Positions 45,596 through 54,180 of a stretch of 64,000 bases of DNA are shown one piece after another. Under the pieces are notes generated by a model. It was given only the letters and a program-made list of their open reading frames with translations, did not search any database and was not told the DNA's origin. Origin of the DNA: Zhongshania aquimaris (GTDB lineage Bacteria > Pseudomonadota > Gammaproteobacteria > Pseudomonadales > Spongiibacteraceae). The DNA lies in contig NZ_JAHWDQ010000001.1 of NCBI RefSeq assembly GCF_019312595.1, positions 1,800,926-1,864,925 of the forward strand, read 5' to 3'. The first letter of the stretch is position 1. Every line of letters begins with the position of its first letter. The translations under genes were made by a program, and so were the position numbers.

Positions 45596-47002
45596 ATGTC
45601 AGAGAACACTCTGAAGTTAATCGCCGATAACGACGTGAAATGGGCAGACATGCGCTTCACCGACACAAAAGGCAAAGAGCAGCACGTCACCATTCCGGCT
45701 ACCGATGTTGACGCCGGTTTCTTTGAAGACGGCAAAATGTTTGACGGTTCATCGATCGCTGGCTGGAAAGGCATTAACGAATCAGACATGATTCTTATGC
45801 CAGATGACTCAGCGTCTGTTTTAGACCCGTTTACTGAAGAATCAACTATCATCATCCGCTGCAACATCGTAGAACCCTCTACAATGCTGGGCTACAACCG
45901 CGATCCACGCTCTATTGCTCAGCGCGCTGAAGACTATATGCGCTCAAGCGGCATCGCTGACAACGCGCTATTTGGACCCGAGCCCGAATTCTTCATTTTC
46001 GACGACGTTAAGTGGAAAGTGTCTATGGAAGGCGCTAGCTACGCAATTGCATCTGACGAAGCCGCGTGGAAATCTGGCGACAATTTCGAAGAAGGCAATA
46101 CCGGTCACCGCCCTGGCGTTAAAGGTGGCTACTTCCCCGTACCGCCAGTCGACAGCCTGCACGACCTGCGTGGCGCGATGTGTAATGCAATGACCGATAT
46201 GGGCCTGACCGTTGAAGTTCACCACCACGAAGTGGGTACAGCTGGTCAGTGCGAAATCGGCGTTGGTCCAAACACCTGCGTTAAGAAAGCTGACGAAGTT
46301 CAAATTCTTAAGTACTGCGTACACAATGTTGCACACGCCTACGGCAAAACTGCGACCTTCATGCCTAAACCAATCGTTGGCGACAACGGCAGCGGCATGC
46401 ACGTTCACCAGTCTTTGAGCAAAGACGGCGTTAACTTGTTTGCTGGCGATGTCTACGGCGGCCTTTCTGAGACTGCGCTGTTCTACATCGGCGGTATCAT
46501 CAAGCACGCTCGCGCTATCAACGCGTTCACCAACGCCTCTACCAACTCCTACAAGCGTCTGGTTCCGGGCTTTGAAGCACCGGTAATGCTGGCTTACTCA
46601 GCGCGTAACCGCTCTGCATCAATCCGCATTCCATTTGTTCCAAACCCGAAAGCGCGTCGCGTAGAAGTGCGCTTCCCAGATCCATCTGCCAACCCTTACC
46701 TCGCGTTTGCGGTAATGCTGATGGCTGGTCTAGATGGCATCAAAAACAAGATTCACCCTGGCGATGCTGCTGATAAAGACCTTTACGATCTTCCAGCAGA
46801 AGAAGCAGCGGCAATCCCAACCGTTGCCTCTAGCCTAGATCAAGCACTGCAAGCACTAGACGCAGACCGCTCGTTCTTAACCGCTGGCGGTGTTTTCGAC
46901 GACGATACTATCGACGCTTACATCGCACTTAAAGCACAAGAAGTTGAGCGCCTGGCCATGACAACTCACCCTGTTGAGTTCGACATGTATTACAGCGTGT
47001 AA
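45596..47002 (+). CDS. glnA: Glutamine synthetase type I (adenylylated form)
   Basis: A 468-residue dodecameric enzyme that makes glutamine from glutamate, ammonia and ATP. The beta-Grasp N-terminus ([14 protein letters not shown]), the catalytic [28 protein letters not shown] and [11 protein letters not shown] segments are intact. The adenylylation tyrosine lies in DLYDLPAEE (Y397), so GlnE control is likely. ATG with GGAGG upstream. NtrC/sigma-54 elements lie upstream and a strong terminator downstream. Codon use indicates high expression. Confidence 0.97.
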   Translation: MSENTLKLIADNDVKWADMRFTDTKGKEQHVTIPATDVDAGFFEDGKMFDGSSIAGWKGINESDMILMPDDSASVLDPFTEESTIIIRCNIVEPSTMLGYNRDPRSIAQRAEDYMRSSGIADNALFGPEPEFFIFDDVKWKVSMEGASYAIASDEAAWKSGDNFEEGNTGHRPGVKGGYFPVPPVDSLHDLRGAMCNAMTDMGLTVEVHHHEVGTAGQCEIGVGPNTCVKKADEVQILKYCVHNVAHAYGKTATFMPKPIVGDNGSGMHVHQSLSKDGVNLFAGDVYGGLSETALFYIGGIIKHARAINAFTNASTNSYKRLVPGFEAPVMLAYSARNRSASIRIPFVPNPKARRVEVRFPDPSANPYLAFAVMLMAGLDGIKNKIHPGDAADKDLYDLPAEEAAAIPTVASSLDQALQALDADRSFLTAGGVFDDDTIDAYIALKAQEVERLAMTTHPVEFDMYYSV

Positions 47003-47023
47003 TACTTGATAGCGCTTTAAAAG

Positions 47024-47049
47024 AACCCGCCTCTGGCGGGTTTTTTTTA
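47024..47049 (+). terminator. Terminator of glnA
   Basis: The stem AACCCGCC/GGCGGGTT (loop TCT) runs into eight T residues about 22 bp after the stop. Confidence 0.9.
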
Positions 47050-47059
47050 TACTTGTAGC

Positions 47060-47330
47060 CTAGTACTCCTTCAACATGATATTGACGGGTACAGTCAGCC
47101 CTACGGCGGTTCAGTGCGAGGCGTTTTCTCGAAAGCATAGCGGGCCTATGGCGAGAGGAAATAACGAAGCAATGGACTGCCGTAGGGCTGACCCGCAGGG
47201 CGCCAAGCAGGCCGCCCCCTGCGGCGTTGCACTGGCTTGACGTAGGCCCACTATGCCTGCGCCAGTGCGTCTTGCAGGGAACGGCCTGCTTGGCGCTGTA
47301 ACCGTCAATATCATGTTGAAGGAGTACTAG
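47060..47330. mobile_element. 271-bp two-hairpin inverted-repeat element bounded by CTAG
   Basis: Perfect 29-bp terminal inverted repeats (47060-47088, 47302-47330; starting CTAGTACTCCTTCAACATGA). Inside are two separate large hairpins: arms 47094-47107 with 47179-47192 and 47200-47214 with 47282-47296. The whole could fold into a three-way cruciform. No gene. If CTAG is the duplicated target, the ends are 25 bp. It lies just after the glnA terminator and fills most of the 375-bp gap to the next gene. Confidence 0.8.
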
Positions 47331-47377
47331 CCATTCTCACGACATTATTAGACTCAGCGTAACCCAAAGGAGCCATC

Positions 47378-47875
47378 ATGCGCGTACCAGTCATATTAAG
47401 CTGCCTATTTGCGCTGCTTGGCCAGCCTATAAATGCAGAAATTTATCGCTACACTGACGAAAATGGACGAACTGTGTTTTCCGATAAAGCGCCCAAAAAT
47501 AGCGAAACCGTGACACTCCCCACCTTAAATACGACGCCCGCGGTAGACGTCGCAGAGCCAGAACGCTCGAAGGTGAACGACATAAACATGGACCGCAACA
47601 CCATTCAAATAAGCTCCCCCAGTGACGGAACCATCATCCCCAATGGCCTAGTGGCAACCACCGTTAGCGTTAAGACAGATGTGCCTTTGCAAGACGGCCA
47701 GCAAATCCGCATAAAGCTAGATGGCAGCACCATCAGCACGTCCAGCGCCACCAGCTATGAGATACCTCGACTTACCCGCGGCCAGCATCAAATACAGGCC
47801 ATCTTAATTAGCAAAGACGGAGAAAATCTCGCTGAAGACCGCAGCAGCGTAATGGTATACCTGCCCACAAATTAA
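47378..47875 (+). CDS. DUF4124-domain periplasmic protein
   Basis: A 165-residue exported protein. The signal peptide MRVPVILSCLFALLGQPINA is followed by the DUF4124 motif EIYRYTDENGRTVFSDKAPKNSE, seen in many envelope proteins of gammaproteobacteria and of unknown role. The C-terminal half is a beta-sandwich-like segment (ISSPSDGTIIPNGLVATTVSVKTDVPL..GQQIRIKLDGS). The ribosome-binding site AAAGGAG is clear. A DUF4124 protein between glnA and glnL recurs in this bacterial group. Its link to nitrogen control is unknown. Confidence 0.85.
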   Translation: MRVPVILSCLFALLGQPINAEIYRYTDENGRTVFSDKAPKNSETVTLPTLNTTPAVDVAEPERSKVNDINMDRNTIQISSPSDGTIIPNGLVATTVSVKTDVPLQDGQQIRIKLDGSTISTSSATSYEIPRLTRGQHQIQAILISKDGENLAEDRSSVMVYLPTN

Positions 47876-47907
47876 GCCCACGCCACTGAAGTTTTTCGTG
47901 CCAGGAC

Positions 47908-47922
47908 GCACCTTATAGGTGC
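47908..47922. promoter_or_regulatory. NtrC-binding site candidate upstream of glnL
   Basis: GCACC-TTATA-GGTGC is a perfect dyad of the NtrC type (GCAC-N7-GTGC). It is about 170 bp before the predicted sigma-54 start of glnL. Confidence 0.6.
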
Positions 47923-48058
47923 ATACTGAAAATTATTGACCAATTTCGCCTCATAAAACCGCTGCTCAAGCATATAAAATAAGGCCCCAAAATAGGGCTT
48001 CTCACCCTATCGAGCAGACAAAATTATGAATTTATCGATAAAGTCCTCGCAATTTCGC

Positions 48059-48076
48059 TTGGCCTAGAAATTGCTT
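48059..48076 (+). promoter_or_regulatory. Sigma-54 promoter of glnL-glnG
   Basis: TTGGCCTAGAAATTGCTT: GG (48061-48062) and GC (48073-48074) are ten bases apart, with the good flanks TTGG and TTGCTT. Transcription would start near 48086, 25 bp before the glnL start. Confidence 0.65.
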
Positions 48077-48110
48077 TAAGGCAAGACATAACGAACATAC
48101 TGGCGATGCT

Positions 48111-49187
48111 ATGCCTCCGAGCAATATCTACCATCAAATTCTCGACAACTTGAAAACAGCGATACTGTTGGTCGAGCCGAACCTGACCGTCAGCTATATT
48201 AATCCGGCGGCAGAGGCACTGCTGGCAGTATCTGATCAACGTATTCACGGTGAAGCGATCACCAAACTTTTTCACGAGCAAGAAGACACCCTCGTAAAAC
48301 TGCTAGACGCAATCAACAACTGCGAGGCGTATACCAAACGCGAAACGGTATTAACTCTGCGCTCGGGAACAGAAATCACCGTGGATTACGCAGTGACGCC
48401 AGTAACTGAAAATCGGCGTACATCTCTCATTATCGAATTGCAGCCATTAGATCGCCTGATTCGCATCAGCAGGGAAGAGGGCCTGCTCTCATCGCAACAA
48501 AATAGCCAGGCGCTAATTCGCGGCATCGCCCATGAAGTTAAAAACCCACTTGGCGGCCTTCGCGGCGCTGCTCAGCTACTCGCTCGCGAACTCACCGATC
48601 CCAAGCTCCACGACTACACCAATATCATTATTGAAGAAGCCGACCGCTTGCGGAATTTGGTCGACACCATGCTCGGCCCCCACAAGGCACCGGAGAAGAA
48701 AAAGACCAACATCCACGAAGTATTAGAACGGGTAAGACAACTTGTTGAAGCTGAATCAAACGGTGACATTCGCATTATTCGCGACTACGACCCCAGCATC
48801 CCTGACATTCTTGGTGACCGCGAACAGCTGATTCAAGCTTTTTTGAATGTCATTCGCAACGCCCAACAAGCACTGCGACAAGACTCGCCTAGCGATAGAG
48901 ACCCAACAATTATTATTAGAACCAGAACACTGCGCCAACTCACCATTGGCACACACCGTCACCGGCTAGTTTGCAGTGTCGACATTGCAGACAACGGCCC
49001 CGGCATACCCGCCAAGCTTCGCGCCTCAATCTTTTTACCAATGGTAAGCGGACGCGCCGAAGGCACTGGGCTCGGGCTATCGATTGCGCAATCAATACTT
49101 AATCAACATAACGGACTTATAGAATGCAGTAGCGAACCCGGCAACACCGTGTTCTCGCTACACATTCCCCTGGAGCAAGACTCATGA
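48111..49187 (+). CDS. glnL: GlnL (NtrB), nitrogen-regulation histidine kinase/phosphatase
   Basis: A 358-residue cytoplasmic sensor kinase. A PAS domain at about 5-110 (LDNLKTAILLVEPNLTVSYINPAAEALLAVS) precedes the HisKA segment with the phosphorylated histidine in GIAHEVKNPLGG (H141). The ATPase domain follows, with the N box NVIRNAQQAL, G1 box DNGPGI and G2 box GTGLGLSIAQ. PII binding switches it between kinase and phosphatase. It overlaps glnG by 4 bp. Confidence 0.95.
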   Translation: MPPSNIYHQILDNLKTAILLVEPNLTVSYINPAAEALLAVSDQRIHGEAITKLFHEQEDTLVKLLDAINNCEAYTKRETVLTLRSGTEITVDYAVTPVTENRRTSLIIELQPLDRLIRISREEGLLSSQQNSQALIRGIAHEVKNPLGGLRGAAQLLARELTDPKLHDYTNIIIEEADRLRNLVDTMLGPHKAPEKKKTNIHEVLERVRQLVEAESNGDIRIIRDYDPSIPDILGDREQLIQAFLNVIRNAQQALRQDSPSDRDPTIIIRTRTLRQLTIGTHRHRLVCSVDIADNGPGIPAKLRASIFLPMVSGRAEGTGLGLSIAQSILNQHNGLIECSSEPGNTVFSLHIPLEQDS

Positions 49188-50605
49188 GCCAAGCTAATTC
49201 TGTCTGGATAGCCGACGACGATCGATCGATACGCTGGGTGCTAGAAAAAGCACTCACTCAGGCAGGTATCATTACCCGCTGCTTTGAAAACGGCGATGAG
49301 CTACTCGGGCAACTCGAGGGTGAAGTTCCGGACGCTATCATCAGCGATATCCGTATGCCCGGTATTGATGGCTTAAAGTTATTGTCGAGAATTACCGCCG
49401 CACACCCCGGTCTGCCCGTCATTATAACGACGGCCCATTCAGACCTAGACAGCGCAGTGGCCTCCTATCAAGGAGGTGCATTTGAGTATTTACCCAAACC
49501 TTTTGATGTTGACGAAGCAGTCGCCACCACCCAGCGAGCCTTGCAGCACGCCAACAAGAACCGCAATTTACTCCCCGAACAAGCGCCGCTAGAAGCGACC
49601 GAAATCATCGGCGAAGCACCGGCGATGCAGGAAGTTTTCCGCGCCATCGGGCGGCTATCGCAATCAAATATCACCGTCCTCATCAACGGCGAATCGGGTA
49701 CCGGTAAAGAGCTCGTAGCACAAGCGCTTCACCGCCACAGCCCCCGCGCAAGCAAACCGTTTATTGCTTTAAATATGGCGGCCATTCCTAAAGACTTAAT
49801 GGAATCGGAATTATTTGGCCACGAGAAAGGGGCTTTTACCGGCGCCAGCGCCCAGCGCCGCGGTCGCTTTGAACAAGCCAATGGCGGCACTTTATTTCTA
49901 GATGAAATCGGCGATATGCCCGCCGATACCCAAACTCGATTATTGCGCGTGTTGGCAGACGGCGAATTCTACCGAGTTGGTGGCCACACCCCCGTTAAAG
50001 TAGATGTGCGAATTATTGCCGCCACCCACCAACACTTAGAGAAGCTAGTAAAAAACAATACCTTCCGGGAAGACCTTTTTCACCGCCTCAACGTAATCCG
50101 CATTCACTTACCACGCCTGTCAGAGCGCCGCGAAGATATTCCCAAGCTCATGCAGCACTTCTTCACCCGCGCTGGCAACGAGCTAAACGTAGAGCCCAAA
50201 CGCCTGCGCCCTGAGACCGAGGAATATCTCTGTCAAATGGAGTGGCAAGGCAACGTTCGTCAGCTCGAAAACACCTGCCGCTGGCTAACCGTTATGGCGG
50301 CCGGCCGTGAAATCCACATAGATGACCTTCCGCCAGAATTACTGGAAAGACCCCAGGGCGAAGCGGCGCCAGCATCCAACTGGCAAGATAACCTCAAGCG
50401 CTGGGCAGATCAGGAATTAATGCTGGGACGCGACAAACTGCTAGATCGTGCAATACCCCAATTTGAACGAATTATGATCGAGTCCGCCCTGAAGCACACC
50501 CACGGACGCCGCCGCGATGCGGCCAATTTACTCGGCTGGGGTCGCAATACCCTGACCAGGAAAATTAAAGAACTGGGTATGGGTGGCGATGATGACGATG
50601 ATTGA
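49184..50605 (+). CDS. glnG: GlnG (NtrC), sigma-54-dependent nitrogen response regulator
   Basis: A 473-residue activator. The receiver domain carries the phospho-acceptor D55 (IISDIRMPGIDG). The AAA+ domain has Walker A GESGTGKE, the sigma-54 contact loop ESELFGHEKGAFTGA and Walker B GGTLFLDEIGDMP. The C-terminal Fis-type helix-turn-helix is HTHGRRRDAANLLGWGRNTLTRKIKELGM. The ATG overlaps the glnL TGA. A terminator within a heptamer-repeat element follows. Confidence 0.96.
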   Translation: MSQANSVWIADDDRSIRWVLEKALTQAGIITRCFENGDELLGQLEGEVPDAIISDIRMPGIDGLKLLSRITAAHPGLPVIITTAHSDLDSAVASYQGGAFEYLPKPFDVDEAVATTQRALQHANKNRNLLPEQAPLEATEIIGEAPAMQEVFRAIGRLSQSNITVLINGESGTGKELVAQALHRHSPRASKPFIALNMAAIPKDLMESELFGHEKGAFTGASAQRRGRFEQANGGTLFLDEIGDMPADTQTRLLRVLADGEFYRVGGHTPVKVDVRIIAATHQHLEKLVKNNTFREDLFHRLNVIRIHLPRLSERREDIPKLMQHFFTRAGNELNVEPKRLRPETEEYLCQMEWQGNVRQLENTCRWLTVMAAGREIHIDDLPPELLERPQGEAAPASNWQDNLKRWADQELMLGRDKLLDRAIPQFERIMIESALKHTHGRRRDAANLLGWGRNTLTRKIKELGMGGDDDDD

Positions 50606-50619
50606 TTTTAAATAAAACA

Positions 50620-50705
50620 GACGCTTGATGTCGGACGTCTGATGCAAAACATAAAAGCCCAGCACTCACGCTGGGCTTTTTTACATCCGGCGTCAGACGC
50701 CCGTC
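50620..50705. repeat. Heptamer-repeat arms flanking the glnG terminator
   Basis: The left arm (50620-50644) reads in seven-base steps GATGTCG, GACGTCT, GATG. The right arm (50683-50705), on the other strand, reads GGCGTCT, GACGCCG, GATGT. The two arms are inverted relative to each other and enclose the terminator. Same family as 24312 and 31014. Confidence 0.6.
50653..50682. terminator. Bidirectional terminator between glnG and trmL
   Basis: AAAAGCCCAGC and GCTGGGCTTTT pair around ACTCAC. A T run follows on the plus strand and an A run precedes on the left, so it serves both convergent genes. Confidence 0.85.
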
Positions 50706-50707
50706 GC

Positions 50708-51172
50708 CTAGCTGGAACCCAAAAAACCCACCTGCCGCCACGCTTCATAACTTACCAGCGCCACGGTATTCGACAAATTCAAACTGCGGGACGTACCGAT
50801 CATCGGGACTTTTAAGCAGTGCTCAACACCCAAATCATCGCGAATATTCTGTGGTAGTCCAGCGGTTTCTGAGCCAAATAACAGCACATCATCGGCCTTA
50901 AATTTGGCATCTGCGTAGTTGCGGCTACCCTTGGTAGTTAGAGCAAAGATACGCCGACCGGCCATTTCTTGCAGAAAACTTTCATAATTCGCATGCCGGC
51001 TCACCCGAGCTAAATCAGCGTAATCCAACCCTGCCCGGCGAAGTTTCTTTTCTTCGAGATCAAAACCCAGCGGTTCAATTAAATGCAGATGACAGCCATT
51101 ATTCGCAACGAGACGAATAATATTACCGGTATTGGGTGCAATACGCGGCTCATGAAGGGCGATATGAAACAT
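50708..51172 (-). CDS. trmL: TrmL, tRNA (cytidine/uridine-34 2'-O)-methyltransferase
   Basis: A 154-residue SPOUT methyltransferase that modifies the wobble base of tRNA-Leu isoacceptors. The motifs are [30 protein letters not shown] and [24 protein letters not shown], the last forming the trefoil-knot SAM site. I chose ATG 51172 (MFHIALHEP, as in the family) over a TTG at 51187. It is last in the yibN-grxC-secB-trmL run. Confidence 0.93.
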   Translation of the reverse strand: MFHIALHEPRIAPNTGNIIRLVANNGCHLHLIEPLGFDLEEKKLRRAGLDYADLARVSRHANYESFLQEMAGRRIFALTTKGSRNYADAKFKADDVLLFGSETAGLPQNIRDDLGVEHCLKVPMIGTSRSLNLSNTVALVSYEAWRQVGFLGSS

Positions 51173-51222
51173 GAGGGTATTGGGCAACGCTAGACTTGAT
51201 CAGCCCAGCGTTGCCAGCTCAC

Positions 51223-51699
51223 TTAGTGAGTAGTTGGTTCAGCGGCCGCTTTTTGCTCTGCCTGCTGCTGCGCTTGACGATAAAGCGCCTCAAAATTAAC
51301 CGGCTGGAGAGCAAGTGCAGGGAAACCACCTTTCACCACTAATGCGTCAACTGCTTCACGCAAATACGGGAACAACATATTGGGACACGCTATGCCAAGA
51401 AGCTGACGCAGTTGCTCACCCTCTATGCCTTCGGCCAGAAACAAACCACCTTGGTGAATTTCTACCAGGAATGCCGTCTCATCATCTTCCAGTTTAGCGG
51501 TAATGGTAACGGTAAGAATAACTTCGAAATTATTCTCTGCAACGGGATTACTGCGGGTATTCAAATCGACCTGAATTTTTGGCTTCCACGCCTTGGTGAA
51601 AATCACCGGTGCACTTGGCGATTCAAACGACGCGTCTTTAACGTATATACGCTGCAACGCAAACTTAGGTTGAGCGGGAGCTTGTGCTTCTTCTGCCAT
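51223..51699 (-). CDS. secB: SecB, export chaperone
   Basis: A 158-residue tetrameric chaperone that holds preproteins unfolded for SecA. FALQRIYVKDASFESPSAP, NNFEVILTVTITAKLEDDETAFLVEIHQGGLF and CPNMLFPYLREAVDALVVKGGFPALALQPVNFEALY are all recognisable. It lies in the conserved neighbourhood yibN-grxC-secB, 51 bp before trmL. Confidence 0.97.
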   Translation of the reverse strand: MAEEAQAPAQPKFALQRIYVKDASFESPSAPVIFTKAWKPKIQVDLNTRSNPVAENNFEVILTVTITAKLEDDETAFLVEIHQGGLFLAEGIEGEQLRQLLGIACPNMLFPYLREAVDALVVKGGFPALALQPVNFEALYRQAQQQAEQKAAAEPTTH

Positions 51700-51754
51700 T
51701 ATTTTCTACTTCCTAATTCTGGGTATAAACAAACAATATGGGCGCCATTGATAA

Positions 51755-52009
51755 TTACAAGGCGAGCATTCCATCCAATTGCGCGCGACGCTCAAGTGCC
51801 ATTAACTCATCACATCCACCGACATGGGTATCACCCACCCATATTTGCGGAACAGTTCGCTGCCCCGTGCGAGTCAATAAATCACTGCGAAGGTCATTGC
51901 GGCCATCAACCGGAATTTCTTCAAACTTAACGCCTTTGCTAGTCAGCAACTGCTTGGCGCGTACACAATAGGGGCAGAATCGCGTTGTATAGATTGTTAC
52001 TTTCGCCAT
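51755..52009 (-). CDS. grxC: Glutaredoxin 3
   Basis: An 84-residue glutathione-dependent thiol reductase. The dithiol motif CPYC sits in YTTRFCPYCVRAKQLL, and the glutathione-binding TVPQIWVGDTHVGGCDELMAL is typical. I use ATG 52009, which has GGAG about eight bases upstream; the GTG two codons earlier is too close to that site. Confidence 0.95.
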   Translation of the reverse strand: MAKVTIYTTRFCPYCVRAKQLLTSKGVKFEEIPVDGRNDLRSDLLTRTGQRTVPQIWVGDTHVGGCDELMALERRAQLDGMLAL

Positions 52010-52052
52010 AATCACTCTCCCCCTATCTAAATCGTTAATGCTATCTGTTCGA

Positions 52053-52463
52053 CTATTTTACCAGTGGCATCTGCATTGCCTGCCACTCACCGATACCACC
52101 TTTCAAACGGTGCACCTGCGTATAGCCTTTAGCACCGAGTTTTTTACCCGCGGCACTAGCGTGTTGGCCAAGCTTGCATACCAGTACGACGGGCTTTTCT
52201 TTGTCGGCAAGACCATCGATCTCTTTGTCTAACTTAGCAAAAGGCAGGTTAACCGAGTCTAAGATATGTCCTTTACTAAATTCAGCTTTGTCCCGCAGAT
52301 CAATTACCACCGCGCCCTGCTGGTTCAACAAGCTTACCATCTGCTGAGGCGTAATAGATTTGCCAGCACGCTTTGACTCGTGAAAACTTAACAGCAATAA
52401 GCACGAGATTAAGGCCGATATAAGTATCCACTGCTCAGCTACGAAAGGGATTAATTTTTCCAT
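52053..52463 (-). CDS. yibN: YibN-like membrane-anchored rhodanese-domain protein
   Basis: A 136-residue protein with an N-terminal anchor (AEQWILISALISCLLLLSF) and a rhodanese domain (MVSLLNQQGAVVIDLRDKAEFSKGHILDSVNLP..VVLVCKLGQHASAAGKKL). The loop cysteine is in VCKLGQ. ATG 52463 has AGAGAG just upstream; the longer frame to 52535 lacks support. The position beside grxC-secB and divergent from gpmI matches E. coli yibN. Confidence 0.92.
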   Translation of the reverse strand: MEKLIPFVAEQWILISALISCLLLLSFHESKRAGKSITPQQMVSLLNQQGAVVIDLRDKAEFSKGHILDSVNLPFAKLDKEIDGLADKEKPVVLVCKLGQHASAAGKKLGAKGYTQVHRLKGGIGEWQAMQMPLVK

Positions 52464-52618
52464 GAAAGCTCTCTTGATACGTCGCGGTGAACACAATTCG
52501 CGAAAAAAGCGAGAGTATACACTGCCACTGTGCAATTCTCACCCTTCCCCGCATAGCCGCCTTGTGCCTAAAAAGTTACAATGTTCCGCTAATTCCAGCC
52601 CATTTGAAGTGATTTATT

Positions 52619-54175
52619 ATGGCCGACACGCAAACCAAAAAACCCGTTGTATTAATTATACTTGACGGCTTTGGCTACCGCGAAGACCCCAAAGACAATG
52701 CGATTTTCCACGCCAAGACGCCCAATTGGGACAGTTTGTGGGAGAAATCACCGCATACACTTATTTCTGGTTCAGGCTTAGACGTGGGACTACCCGACGG
52801 CCAAATGGGCAATTCTGAAGTTGGCCACATGAGCCTTGGCGCTGGTCGTATTGTTTATCAGAGCATTACTCGCATCGACAAAGATATCGCCGACGGTGAT
52901 TTTTTTAACAATCCCACCTACACCGGCGCCATAGACAAAGCGGCAACGGCGGGCAAAGCCGTTCACATACTAGGGCTGTTATCTAGCGGCGGCGTGCACA
53001 GCCACGAAAACCACATATTAGCGATGATGGAAATGGCCGCCAAACGCGGCGCCGAACGAATTTATGTCCACGCCTTTTTAGATGGCCGCGACACGCCACC
53101 ACGCAGCGCCGAAAATTCACTCATTAAAATAGATCAAAAGTTCGCCGAACTCGGTCGCGGCCGCACAGCCTCCATCATTGGACGCTACTACGCCATGGAC
53201 AGAGATAATCGCTGGGACCGAGTAGAAAAGGCCTACAACTTGCTCACACAAGCCAGCGCCGACTTCCGCTATGACTCTGCCTGCGAAGCGCTCGCCGCCG
53301 CCTATGCCCGCGATGAAAATGATGAATTCGTCAATGCCTCAGTCATTCAATCTGCCCAGCAAGACGACGGTAGCATTAAAGATGGCGACACCGTTATTTT
53401 CATGAACTTCCGCGCCGATCGCGCCAGAGAAATCACCCGCGCCTTTGTCGACAAAGACTTCGACGGCTTCCAGCGCAAAACAGTCCCCGCCCTCGCCGAG
53501 TTTGTCATGACCACCGAGTACGCCGACAGCATTAAAGCCGCCGTCGCCTACCCGCCAGAAACAATGCACAACAGCCTAGGCGAAGTGCTGGAGAAAACGG
53601 GCAAAACCCAACTGCGCATAGCCGAAACCGAAAAGTACGCCCACGTCACCTTCTTCTTTAGCGGCGGCCGCGAAGCACTTTATAAGGGTGAAGACCGAGA
53701 GCTCATTGCCTCGCCAAACGTCGCAACTTACGACTTGCAACCAGAAATGAGCGCGCCAGAGGTTACCGACAAACTGGTCGCCGCCATTCGCAGCGGCAAC
53801 TACGACGCCATTATTTGCAACTATGCCAACGGCGATATGGTCGGCCATACCGGCGTATTTTCTGCCGCCGTAAAAGCCGTTGAAGCCTTGGACACTTGTA
53901 TAAAGCGCGTTACCGACGCCGTTATCGAAATGGGTGGTCACTGCCTGATCACCGCCGACCACGGCAACTGCGAGCAAATGGTTGACTACGACGCCGGCCA
54001 AGCACACACCCAGCACACCACCGAGCTTGTGCCATTGGTCTATGTGGGCTACAAGCACGGCGTCCTGCAGGAGAAAGGTGGCAAGCTAGCTGATATTGCA
54101 CCGACCATGCTGGCGCTGATGTCCGTCGATCAACCCGCCGAAATGACCGGCACCAACCTACTGCGTGAAGCCTGA
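52619..54175 (+). CDS. gpmI: 2,3-bisphosphoglycerate-independent phosphoglycerate mutase
   Basis: A 518-residue glycolytic enzyme interconverting 3- and 2-phosphoglycerate. The manganese-binding [11 protein letters not shown] (D16) and the phosphoserine loop MGNSEVGHM (S66) are present, as is the late [11 protein letters not shown] and [11 protein letters not shown] metal site. ATG 52619 with a weak ribosome-binding site. It heads gpmI-envC-ctpA, the usual order. Confidence 0.97.
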   Translation: MADTQTKKPVVLIILDGFGYREDPKDNAIFHAKTPNWDSLWEKSPHTLISGSGLDVGLPDGQMGNSEVGHMSLGAGRIVYQSITRIDKDIADGDFFNNPTYTGAIDKAATAGKAVHILGLLSSGGVHSHENHILAMMEMAAKRGAERIYVHAFLDGRDTPPRSAENSLIKIDQKFAELGRGRTASIIGRYYAMDRDNRWDRVEKAYNLLTQASADFRYDSACEALAAAYARDENDEFVNASVIQSAQQDDGSIKDGDTVIFMNFRADRAREITRAFVDKDFDGFQRKTVPALAEFVMTTEYADSIKAAVAYPPETMHNSLGEVLEKTGKTQLRIAETEKYAHVTFFFSGGREALYKGEDRELIASPNVATYDLQPEMSAPEVTDKLVAAIRSGNYDAIICNYANGDMVGHTGVFSAAVKAVEALDTCIKRVTDAVIEMGGHCLITADHGNCEQMVDYDAGQAHTQHTTELVPLVYVGYKHGVLQEKGGKLADIAPTMLALMSVDQPAEMTGTNLLREA

Positions 54176-54180
54176 TTAAG

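Noticed and set aside
45968-46507. 179-codon minus-strand frame inside glnA
   Set aside because: Antisense shadow of glnA, caused by its biased codon use.
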